This document shows positions 1 to 4,160 of a stretch of DNA of 5,218 nucleotides, in pieces. The stretch comes from Candidatus Parcubacteria bacterium (GTDB taxonomy: Bacteria; Patescibacteriota; Minisyncoccia; Minisyncoccales; JAUWXI01). The notes under the pieces are model-generated. The model was not told the origin of the DNA. It saw nothing but the letters and a program-made list of their open reading frames with translations, and searched no databases. Position 1 is the first letter of the stretch. Every line of letters starts with the position of its first letter. The stretch covers positions 1 to 5,218 of the forward strand of contig JAUWXI010000030.1 in the NCBI GenBank assembly GCA_030616435.1. Reading direction: 5' to 3'. The position numbers and the translations under genes are program-made.

Positions 1-233
1 ACTAAATTCCGAGCGATTTGATATAGAAAAGCTGAAGGATTTTTAATTTCTCTTTTTTGGCTTTTAGCTCTTGGGTTTTGTTTTTGTTTAAATGCCTCCC
101 AGCCCCGCAAAAAGGTTTGGGAAGTTAAATCCTTTGCTATATCTTTAGAATTTACTTTTAAAAAAATAAATCTATAGATCTTTCGAACATTCTCGTCGTA
201 AATTTTGCTGAAAACTTTTCTTAAATTACTCAT
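1..233 (-). CDS. ECF-type RNA polymerase sigma-70 factor, N-terminal part (cut by window edge)
   Basis: Reading the minus strand from ATG at 233 gives 77 open codons running off the left edge. The protein starts MSNLRKVFSKIYDENVRKIY and continues with RFIFLKVNSKDIAKDLTSQ, TFLRGWEAF and NPSAFLYQIARNL. This is the pattern of sigma-70 region 2: region 2.1 (IYDENVRKIYRFIF, about residues 11-24), the core-binding region 2.2 (DIAKDLTSQTFLRGWEAF, about 31-48), and the start of the promoter-melting region 2.3 (AFLYQIARNL). Regions 2.4 and 4 lie outside the window. Such factors recruit RNA polymerase to a small regulon and are often held by an anti-sigma factor encoded next to them, which cannot be checked here. 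No Shine-Dalgarno is seen before the ATG. The gene follows the winged-helix regulator on the same strand after 95 bases holding an operator-like array. Identification as an ECF factor is firm; its regulon is unknown. Confidence 0.88.
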   Translation of the reverse strand, partial: MSNLRKVFSKIYDENVRKIYRFIFLKVNSKDIAKDLTSQTFLRGWEAFKQKQNPRAKSQKREIKNPSAFLYQIARNL

Positions 234-239
234 AATTAG

Positions 240-252
240 CCACAACTTGTGG
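240..252. promoter_or_regulatory. CCACAA/TTGTGG palindrome upstream of the sigma-factor gene
   Basis: A 13-bp perfect dyad, CCACAA-C-TTGTGG, lies 7-19 bases before the sigma-factor ATG. With its flank it gives TGTGGAAAA, one mismatch from the reverse of the DnaA box TTATCCACA. It may be an operator or a DnaA-like site; position and symmetry are the only support. Confidence 0.35.
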
Positions 253-257
253 AAAAC

Positions 258-280
258 TTACGGAAGCGCGACTTCCGTAA
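258..280. repeat. GC-rich hairpin, dispersed repeat copy 1
   Basis: Perfect 9-bp stem with arms TTACGGAAG and CTTCCGTAA around the loop CGCGA. The same hairpin recurs at 1802-1824 (loop TGCGA, one G-T wobble) and in decayed form at 3010-3032. Conservation of the stem with a changed loop base and a wobble suggests selection or spread as a structure. Here it lies in the leader of the sigma-factor gene and there is no clear T-run after it on either strand, so it is a poor intrinsic terminator. Confidence 0.7.
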
Positions 281-331
281 AAGGACATTTGATAGGACAA
301 GATAGGACATATTGTCCTAATGCTTGTCCTA
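281..331. promoter_or_regulatory. Operator-like array of five TAGGACA half-sites
   Basis: On the minus strand the half-sites are TAGGACA (331-325), TAGGACA (319-313), TGTCCTA (309-303), TGTCCTA (299-293) and TGTCCTT (287-281), with spacers of 5, 3, 3 and 5 bases. The first two point one way and the last three the other, so there is an inner dyad TAGGACA-ATA-TGTCCTA and an outer dyad TAGGACAAG/CTTGTCCTA. The array starts inside the stop codon of the winged-helix regulator gene and ends 48 bases before the sigma-factor ATG. The layout is that of a multi-dimer operator; the neighbouring DeoR-like protein is the obvious candidate to bind it (inference). Confidence 0.65.
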
Positions 332-886
332 ATCTCTTTTATCCGATATCCGATAAAAAGTATCGCTCCTCTCCCCTATTCTTTCAACTCGTCCTTGGTT
401 TAATAAATCTCTCAGGTCTCGCCTTAGAGTTCTCCTGCTTGTATAAGGAAAATGTTTTTTAAATTCCTGTACCTGAGCTTTCCCTTTCTTTTTTAAAATC
501 TCCAAGATTTTAGTTTGCCTCTCTTTAAGAACATTTTTGGGAGCTGGAGAGCGTTCCTTGCCTTGAACTTCGGAAACTTTCAGGCTCTCCTTTATCTTAC
601 AATATTGATTTTTAATTTCAAGTATATCTTTTGGGCTAACCCAGTTTTGGGTTTTGGCAACCTCAAAATAACTTATTAAAACAGTAAGGCTGTTTTCAAG
701 TTTTGAAAAAAGCTTTACCTCTGAACTTTTTGAAACTCCAGGATTTTCTTTTGAAAGTGAAATCAATTGGGCCAAAATATCGGTCCCTAAATCCCTCATT
801 TTGTATCTCAAAGAATCCTTTTTGGGAAAAAGCAGAGTTATTTGATAAAGCTCATTTGTTAATTTAATTAGAAAATCCCTGTTCAT
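329..886 (-). CDS. DeoR-like winged-helix regulator with N-terminal helical domain
   Basis: The last 65 residues are a DeoR-type winged helix: RQTKILEILKKKGKAQVQEF (helices 1-2), SRRTLRRDLRDLLNQG (recognition helix) and VERIGERSDTFYRI (wing). The first 50 or so residues (FLIKLTNELYQITLLFPKKD, then LRYKMRDLGTDILAQLISLS) look like a helical bundle similar in feel to S23/Avd-type four-helix proteins. A charged linker (about 110-130, counted from the longest ORF) joins the two. I chose ATG at 886 (MNRDFLIKL) because the frame's upstream extension to ATG 916 adds only MFCRKCFMFF, which looks non-native; neither start has a clear Shine-Dalgarno. There is no sugar-phosphate effector domain as in classical DeoR. 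The gene sits 56 bases downstream of the membrane-protein gene and just before the sigma-factor gene, with the half-site array at its stop codon. Probable DNA-binding regulator of this cluster; ligand unknown. Confidence 0.8.
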   Translation of the reverse strand: MNRDFLIKLTNELYQITLLFPKKDSLRYKMRDLGTDILAQLISLSKENPGVSKSSEVKLFSKLENSLTVLISYFEVAKTQNWVSPKDILEIKNQYCKIKESLKVSEVQGKERSPAPKNVLKERQTKILEILKKKGKAQVQEFKKHFPYTSRRTLRRDLRDLLNQGRVERIGERSDTFYRISDKRD

Positions 887-942
887 AAAAAACATAAAAC
901 ATTTTCTGCAGAACAATGGCAGGTAATCTTACTTCCGATGCT

Positions 943-1569
943 TCAGTAGTAAAGGGAGGGAATAAGTTGGGAATATTGGGTCAGATTTTCTAACTGATCT
1001 GGAGTAAGTTTTTCAGCCTTTCCCAAAGCTTCTTCTATTAAGTCTTTAGAAAATTCGACTTGTTCCCCTAAATCCAACCATCCTCCACTCTTTTGTTTTG
1101 CCGTATAATCTTCTATGAAAACTTTGTGCTCTGGAGTCACTTCAAATGACTGAGGGTTTTCTTGAAGATATTTCTTTAAAGCTCTTCTTGCCAAATGAGT
1201 AATTCCTTCTCCTCTTTCAGCTTCTTCAAGGTATTTTTCTCCCCCACCCCCTTCTTCTCCTGTCTCTGGAGCTTTTTGGGCAATTCCTTCTGGCAATGCT
1301 ATTTCTAGAGACTCTTTTTCTAAACCTAAAGGTTTTTCTCGATGCAAACCAATCCCTGAAAGCAAAATTTCCTTTCTTGAGACAAGAAAGCTCCTTGCTT
1401 GTTCCCCTAAGACGAAAAGTTCTTTTTGCCAAAAAAACCCTGCCGCAACCAACAATATCGCAATTCCTAAAAAAGCTAAAACCCTTTTGTCCAGAACTCT
1501 TTTGTCCGGCAAAAGCTTAAGAGTTCTTTTATGTCTACCGAAAATTCTTTTATATAAAGTTGGAGACAT
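943..1569 (-). CDS. Membrane-anchored protein with conserved C-terminal domain (LysM-like stretch), function unknown
   Basis: 208 residues from ATG 1569. A basic N-terminus (about 1-30, rich in K and R) precedes one hydrophobic segment, LAFLGIAILLVAAGFFW (about 31-47), predicting a single-pass protein with the rest outside the membrane. Residues 48-110 are a low-complexity, acidic and Gly-rich linker. The C-terminal part begins near KYLEEAERGEGITHLARRAL (about 112-131), with the Y..EAxxGEGIT.LA pattern of a degenerate LysM motif, then HKVFIEDYTAK, WLDLGEQVEFS and a final LTPDQLENLTQYSQLIP. From memory, similar C-termini are frequent in Patescibacteria next to small regulators, but I assign no enzyme activity. 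It is first in a minus-strand cluster with the winged-helix regulator and the ECF sigma factor, which suggests an envelope sensor or structural role (inference). The start is followed by a tandem DKRVL duplication. No strong Shine-Dalgarno is present. Confidence 0.75.
   Translation of the reverse strand: MSPTLYKRIFGRHKRTLKLLPDKRVLDKRVLAFLGIAILLVAAGFFWQKELFVLGEQARSFLVSRKEILLSGIGLHREKPLGLEKESLEIALPEGIAQKAPETGEEGGGGEKYLEEAERGEGITHLARRALKKYLQENPQSFEVTPEHKVFIEDYTAKQKSGGWLDLGEQVEFSKDLIEEALGKAEKLTPDQLENLTQYSQLIPSLYY
1480..1509 (-). repeat. 15-bp in-frame tandem duplication inside the membrane-protein gene
   Basis: Two adjacent 15-base units (1480-1494 and 1495-1509) match at 13 of 15 positions. They encode the duplicated pentapeptide in LPDKRVLDKRVLAF just before the membrane segment. 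Being a multiple of three, the duplication keeps the frame and adds positive charge on the cytoplasmic side. Confidence 0.75.
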
Positions 1570-1678
1570 TTTTTCAATTTATTATTTTTTCTTTTCTCTA
1601 TTCAATTGTCCAAAGAACTATTCCTCCAAAGAACCTTGGAATACCTTAGAGTATTATAAGAACATTTCGCCTTTTGGT

Positions 1679-1824
1679 CAAGAACCTTGCTTTCCTCGCT
1701 TCGCTCGGAAAATAAAAAAGGCGAGCAGATTTGTAGAGATATCCAGAGTATCTAAAGGAGGAATCTGCTCGCCAAAAAAATTATTTAAAGAACAAAGTTA
1801 TTTACGGAAGTGCGATTTCCGTAA
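1679..1824. repeat. Composite palindromic repeat, copy A
   Basis: The first 56 bases (1679-1734) are identical to 2882-2937, and similarity continues to the end. In order the unit holds: CAAGAACCTTG; a short C+G-rich segment around CGCTTCGCTCGG; an A-rich spacer; a long stem of GGCGAGCAGATT (1720-1731) with AATCTGCTCGCC (1762-1773), 12 bp perfect with a 30-base loop; TTAAAGAACAAAGTTAT; and the TTACGGAAG hairpin (1802-1824). It ends 11 bases beyond the AbiEii-like gene's stop. It also accounts for most of the gene-free stretch 1570-1835; the remainder (1570-1678) shows only AT-rich DNA and short GAACC-containing repeats. No coding potential of its own is seen. It resembles a REP/MITE-type non-autonomous element or a structured RNA. 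Confidence 0.85.
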
Positions 1825-1835
1825 CAATTAAAAGA

Positions 1836-2471
1836 TTACAATATTTCTTTTCTATATCTTCTCACTTCTTTTGCTAAGAAACTCTGAATCTCTTTTGGAG
1901 AATGTTCCTTTCCAATAAAATCTACGGTAAAATCTTTTAGGTCTCTATAATATGTAAGTTGAGATAAAAATAATTTTTCTGAAAAAGAATCTCCAAATTT
2001 CTTTTGAGCCCCTCTGATAATACTTTTTAGAGAAAAACCGTTTTTTATTATAAAATAGATGTCAACATAATCCCGCCATTCCCCTCTTCTTCCAATAGTG
2101 TGGGCTTTATCTAAACCAATGTCTTTCCATGAACAAAAGTTTAAATAAGGAGTAGAAATTGTTTTATAGAGTGGAGAAAATGGGTAATAGATGAAACTCA
2201 CTTTTATTTTGTGAGGTAAAGAAACGAAACTAAATTCATCTCCAGTATCTACTATAATCTCAATTTTTTTAAAATGCTGTTTTATCTTGTAAAGGAATTT
2301 TTTAGAAATCAATTTCGGTCGGAGTATATCTAGGTCATAGGAGTATCTATGGGAGAGCTGAAGCATTAAAGTTGTTCCACCTCCCAAGGTTCCATATTTT
2401 GAAAAATTCTTTAAAATTTCAAGAACCTCTATCTGTTCTTTATTTAGAAGCTCGTAGCGCAGTTTTGACAT
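1836..2471 (-). CDS. AbiEii/AbiGii-family nucleotidyltransferase (toxin-like)
   Basis: 211 residues from ATG 2471. It carries the family's nucleotidyltransferase signature LGGGTTLMLQLSHRYSYDLD (about 29-48): the GGGT loop and the two acidic residues D46 and D48 that bind metal. A second conserved block follows, GLDKAHTIGRRGEWRDYVDI (about 119-138), with K122, R133, D134 and D137, typical of the AbiEii/DUF1814 family. The central strand HKIKVSFIYYPFSPL, where classical polymerase-beta folds often carry a third acidic residue, has none here. Known members (AbiEii, MenT-type toxins) transfer nucleotides to RNA, for example tRNA, or act in phage abortive infection; the substrate here cannot be told. 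The start overlaps the end of the upstream DUF6922-like gene by 32 bases, so the two are co-transcribed and probably translationally coupled. No AbiEi-type winged-helix antitoxin is adjacent. Confidence 0.87.
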   Translation of the reverse strand: MSKLRYELLNKEQIEVLEILKNFSKYGTLGGGTTLMLQLSHRYSYDLDILRPKLISKKFLYKIKQHFKKIEIIVDTGDEFSFVSLPHKIKVSFIYYPFSPLYKTISTPYLNFCSWKDIGLDKAHTIGRRGEWRDYVDIYFIIKNGFSLKSIIRGAQKKFGDSFSEKLFLSQLTYYRDLKDFTVDFIGKEHSPKEIQSFLAKEVRRYRKEIL

Positions 2472-2766
2472 AGTTTTGCAGAGATAAGTTTTCGTTTCTG
2501 AGATTTAAAATAAAATTTTTAACAAAATGAAATACCGGAGCAGTATAAATTTTTTTTGGATATTTCAAAAATACTTCCCGGATTTCGTTCGGCCCATAAA
2601 TTTTAAATGCCCATTTTATTTGCTTTAAACTCCCATAGCTTAAAATCTGGTGGATAATATATATTTTGTCTTTTTTAAAGTCGAGTTTCTCAATGTTTTT
2701 TGACCACAAAATTCCCTGGAGGGATCCAAAAGTTTTCATTCTCGCCTTAAAAAATGTTTTATTCAT
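2440..2766 (-). CDS. DUF6922-like small protein, putative partner or antitoxin of the AbiEii-like protein
   Basis: 108 residues from ATG 2766. The core LDFKKDKIYIIHQILSYG, then LKQIKWAFKIYGPNEIREVF and YPKKIYTAPVFHFVKNF, matches the pattern I know from DUF6922-type proteins that precede AbiEii-like nucleotidyltransferases in many Patescibacteria and other bacteria (recognised from memory, not searched). The protein is small, helical and basic, with no membrane segment. I preferred ATG 2766 to the upstream GTG at 2784, because the extra residues would overlap the -10 element of a good promoter. The gene is first in a two-gene operon and its 3' end overlaps the nucleotidyltransferase start. By position it would be the antitoxin or the specificity partner; this is inference and the family's activity is not established to my knowledge. 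Confidence 0.78.
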   Translation of the reverse strand: MNKTFFKARMKTFGSLQGILWSKNIEKLDFKKDKIYIIHQILSYGSLKQIKWAFKIYGPNEIREVFLKYPKKIYTAPVFHFVKNFILNLRNENLSLQNYVKTALRASK

Positions 2767-2774
2767 ATGCTTTA

Positions 2775-2803
2775 ACTTTAGCACAAAAACCTTTTATTTC
2801 CAA
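2775..2803 (-). promoter_or_regulatory. Promoter of the DUF6922/AbiEii operon
   Basis: On the minus strand TTGGAA (2803-2798) is followed after 17 bases by TAAAGT (2780-2775), preceded by TGC as in an extended -10. The expected start of transcription falls within one or two bases of ATG 2766, implying a leaderless or almost leaderless mRNA, in line with the missing Shine-Dalgarno. A terminator lies just upstream. Confidence 0.6.
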
Positions 2804-2831
2804 TAAAAAATTGCCCAGCGATGGGCTTTTT
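2804..2831. terminator. Bidirectional intrinsic terminator, GCCCA-GCGA-TGGGC copy 1
   Basis: A 5-bp GC stem with a GNRA-type GCGA loop (2813-2826) is followed by TTTTT on the plus strand (2827-2831). On the minus strand it is followed, after AA, by six T (from 2810 to 2805), so it can act both ways. It lies just upstream of the toxin-like operon's promoter and would insulate it. The 14-base core is identical at 3301-3314 and 4127-4140. Confidence 0.8.
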
Positions 2832-2881
2832 GCCTGGGTCATCTTTTAGGTTAGGAATAAATAAAAGAACCTTATCTTCGG

Positions 2882-3032
2882 CAAGAACCTTGCTTTCCTC
2901 GCTTCGCTCGGAAAATAAAAAAGGCGAGCAGATTTGTGGACATATCCAGAGAGTCAAAAAGAAGGATCTGCTCGCCATAAAAGTTATTTAATTTAAAGAA
3001 CAAACTTATTTACGGAAGTGCGACCTCCGACA
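2882..3032. repeat. Composite palindromic repeat, copy B
   Basis: Second copy of the unit at 1679-1824, in the same orientation. The first 56 bases are identical; the central stem is GGCGAGCAGAT (2923-2933) with ATCTGCTCGCC (2966-2976), kept intact while the loop differs at several positions. The terminal TTACGGAAG hairpin (3010-3032) has decayed on its 3' arm (CCTCCG instead of CTTCCG). Conservation of both stem arms against loop drift points to a structure-dependent element. Confidence 0.85.
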
Positions 3033-3038
3033 GTTTAA

Positions 3039-3096
3039 GGCGAGCAGATTTGTGGAAAATTATCCATAGTATCAAAAGGAGAATCTTCTGCTCGCC
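3039..3096. repeat. Partial palindromic repeat, copy C (central stem only)
   Basis: Only the long stem-loop of the composite repeat is present: GGCGAGCAGA (3039-3048) pairs with TCTGCTCGCC (3087-3096), with a 38-base loop. It starts 6 bases after copy B in the same orientation. The loop contains TGTGGAAAA (3051-3059) and TTATCCATA (3060-3068), each one mismatch from a DnaA box in opposite orientations. This copy shows that the stem-loop is a mobile or duplicable module on its own. Confidence 0.8.
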
Positions 3097-3152
3097 ATCA
3101 GCGAATCCACGAATGTAGTCTAAATTTACTTTAGGTTTAGCCATAGATTGAA

Positions 3153-3186
3153 TTCATTTTTATTAGAATATTCTACTAAAAATGAA
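3153..3186. repeat. 34-bp near-perfect palindrome without a loop
   Basis: Left arm 3153-3169 (TTCATTTTTATTAGAAT) and right arm 3170-3186 (ATTCTACTAAAAATGAA) are complementary at 16 of 17 positions, the mismatch being T3163 against C3176. No spacer separates them; the centre lies between 3169 and 3170 in the 12-bp perfect core TAGAATATTCTA. It could be an operator, a recombination or replication dyad, or an inverted-duplication scar. It does not look like a terminator. Confidence 0.75.
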
Positions 3187-3222
3187 ACGCCTTTATCTTA
3201 TTTTAACTTTCCAAAAGGCGTT
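3186..3222. repeat. 9-bp stem-loop next to the palindrome
   Basis: AACGCCTTT (3186-3194) pairs with AAAGGCGTT (3214-3222) around a 19-base loop. It shares one base with the 34-bp palindrome. The right arm is followed by GTCAATGG, not by a T-run. A smaller hairpin TCGGA/TCCGA follows at 3240-3254. Confidence 0.55.
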
Positions 3223-3300
3223 GTCAATGGTTCAAAAGTTCGGATTTTGTCCGAGAGAGACAGCCTATTTCTTAAGAAAAAATCAAGAAAAATAAAAATT

Positions 3301-3320
3301 GCCCAGCGATGGGCTTTTTT
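3301..3320 (+). terminator. Intrinsic terminator, GCCCA-GCGA-TGGGC copy 2
   Basis: The identical 14-base hairpin core is followed by six T (3315-3320). The A-rich left flank (AATAAAAATT) also nearly matches copy 1, so the repeat is longer than the hairpin. No plus-strand gene is recognised upstream, so it may be a relic or may guard the NYN gene from read-through. Confidence 0.75.
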
Positions 3321-3325
3321 ATGCG

Positions 3326-3353
3326 GGTTCCCCCTACTGGACACGTTTAGAAC
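3326..3353. repeat. Dispersed GTTAGAAC motif, copy 1
   Basis: This stretch, with TCCCCCTACTGGACACG and then TTTAGAAC, aligns with 4736-4766, with small indels. On the minus strand the ends GTTC and GAAC can pair. It starts 5 bases after terminator copy 2. Confidence 0.55.
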
Positions 3354-3417
3354 TTTTGATTGGACAGAAATTAAGGAAAAACTTAGAAAATTAGAACCCA
3401 TTATGAGTATTTATCTA

Positions 3418-3447
3418 ACCTCCCTTATGTAATAATGTTAGAACCTG
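3418..3447. repeat. Dispersed GTTAGAAC motif, copy 2 (diverged)
   Basis: CCTCCCTTATG then ATGTTAGAACCTG matches the 4736-4766 copy at both ends but not in the middle. ATGTTAGAACCTG is identical in the two. It lies about 100 bases before the NYN start. Confidence 0.5.
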
Positions 3448-3518
3448 GTTAAAACAAATTTCTTCTGAACATTTTTTCCTTCACAATATCTTAAAGTTAT
3501 AAGCGACAAAAAAATTTC

Positions 3519-3547
3519 TTGTAAAAAGAGGTTTTTTATTTTAAAAT
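3519..3547 (+). promoter_or_regulatory. Promoter of the NYN nuclease gene
   Basis: TTGTAA (3519-3524), a 17-base spacer, then TAAAAT (3542-3547, 5 of 6 to TATAAT). Transcription would start about 2-3 bases before ATG 3557, so the mRNA would have virtually no leader; no Shine-Dalgarno is present. Confidence 0.6.
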
Positions 3548-3556
3548 ATAACAATT

Positions 3557-4057
3557 ATGGCTTCGCTTCCAAATTTTGCTTTTATAGACGCCTCAAACCT
3601 ATATTTAGGTATAAAAGATTTAGGATGGCTACTGAACTACAAAAAATTTAGAGATTATCTAAAAGAAAATTTCGATTGTGAAAAAGCTTACCTTTTCATT
3701 GGCTATGTTGCTACAAACGAAGATTTATACAAATCTCTTCAAGAAGATGGTTACATTCTGATGTTCAAGCCCACAATCCAAAATCAAGAAGGCTCACAAA
3801 AGGGAAACGTTGACGCAGATTTAGTTTTACAAGCGTTAATTGATTTTCCAAAATATAAAAAAGCAGTAATTGTCGCTGGCGATGGTGATTATTACTCATT
3901 AGTCCGTTATCTCAGCAATAAGAAAAAGCTTTTACGAGTTCTAGCGCCTAACCGAGAAATGAGTTCATATTTACTTCGAAAAGAAGCAAAAGAAAAGATT
4001 ATTTTCTTAGAAGATTTTAAGGAAAAATTAGAATATAAAAGAAAAAACACCCCCTAA
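3557..4057 (+). CDS. NYN-domain (LabA/DUF88-like) RNase
   Basis: 166 residues from ATG 3557. The fold is a PIN-like NYN nuclease: FIDASNLY (7-16) gives the first acidic residue D11 with the typical N14; KGNVDADLVLQAL (82-94) gives D86 and D88; and AVIVAGDGDYYSLV (103-116) gives D109 and D111 in the family's characteristic GDGD motif. These acidic residues should coordinate a divalent metal for RNA cleavage. The length equals a single NYN domain, without the OST-HTH/LOTUS domain found in longer relatives, and there is no membrane segment. The gene is monocistronic, with its own promoter and terminator, and stands beside a toxin-like operon and repeats. Proteins of this type are thought to act in RNA turnover or as toxins or defence nucleases; the sequence does not decide which. 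The stop codon lies in the loop of the terminator hairpin. Confidence 0.9.
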   Translation: MASLPNFAFIDASNLYLGIKDLGWLLNYKKFRDYLKENFDCEKAYLFIGYVATNEDLYKSLQEDGYILMFKPTIQNQEGSQKGNVDADLVLQALIDFPKYKKAVIVAGDGDYYSLVRYLSNKKKLLRVLAPNREMSSYLLRKEAKEKIIFLEDFKEKLEYKRKNTP

Positions 4058-4070
4058 GGGCGTGTTTTTT
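4042..4070 (+). terminator. Intrinsic terminator of the NYN gene, overlapping its stop codon
   Basis: AAAAAACAC (4042-4050) pairs with GTGTTTTTT (4062-4070); after one C-C mismatch CCC (4052-4054) pairs with GGG (4058-4060), leaving the loop TAA (4055-4057), which is the stop codon itself. The T-run is part of the stem, and the A-run gives some function for minus-strand transcripts of the convergent gene too. Confidence 0.85.
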
Positions 4071-4126
4071 CATAATGATTCTAATTTAATTCTATCAAGA
4101 GCCAAAAGACTTGTCAATACCTTAAT

Positions 4127-4145
4127 GCCCAGCGATGGGCTTTTT
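4127..4145 (+). terminator. Intrinsic terminator, GCCCA-GCGA-TGGGC copy 3
   Basis: Third identical 14-base core (4127-4140), followed by TTTTT (4141-4145). It sits between the convergent NYN and DUF218 genes as a second plus-strand terminator. Its left flank lacks the A-run of copies 1 and 2, so on the minus strand it lacks a T-run. Bases 4071-4126 show nothing else. Confidence 0.75.
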
Positions 4146-4160
4146 AACTTAGATCTAAAT

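Larger units (their letters stand above)
2785..3556. other. Gene-free, structure-rich interval
   Basis: The 772 bases between the toxin-like operon and the NYN gene contain only short open frames that run through repeats and terminators. In order the interval holds a bidirectional terminator, composite repeat copies B and C, a 34-bp palindrome, a 9-bp stem-loop, a second terminator, two copies of a dispersed GTTAGAAC motif, and the NYN promoter. No RNA gene was recognised. It looks like accumulated mobile or structured repeats rather than a decayed single gene. Confidence 0.6.

Noticed and set aside
205..462. Plus-strand open frame of 85 codons
   Set aside because: It lies opposite the sigma-factor start, the operator-like array and the end of the winged-helix gene; no recognisable domain.
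943..1569. Alternative genetic code (TGA read as Gly)
   Set aside because: TGA works as the stop of the membrane-protein gene; all genes read through normally with the standard code.
1226..1831. Other open frames at 1226-1432, 1296-1520 and 1487-1831
   Set aside because: They are shadows of the membrane-protein gene or run through composite repeat copy A.
2778..2978. Minus-strand open frame containing SERSEESKVLAE
   Set aside because: The peptide is simply the translation of composite repeat copy B, and the frame then runs through terminator copy 1; no domain and no start signal.
2882..3096. CRISPR-like array
   Set aside because: Only two adjacent repeat units, with unequal lengths and no regular spacers; the repeats are long stem-loops and no cas gene is present.
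3205..3262. Possible tRNA remnant (GGTTCAAAAG next to a TCGGA/TCCGA hairpin)
   Set aside because: No acceptor stem, anticodon arm or D arm can be matched around it.
3148..3432. Plus-strand open frame of 94 codons
   Set aside because: It starts in the 34-bp palindrome region and crosses terminator copy 2 and a dispersed repeat; composition does not look like a protein. The minus-strand frame at 3198-3401 fails for the same reason.
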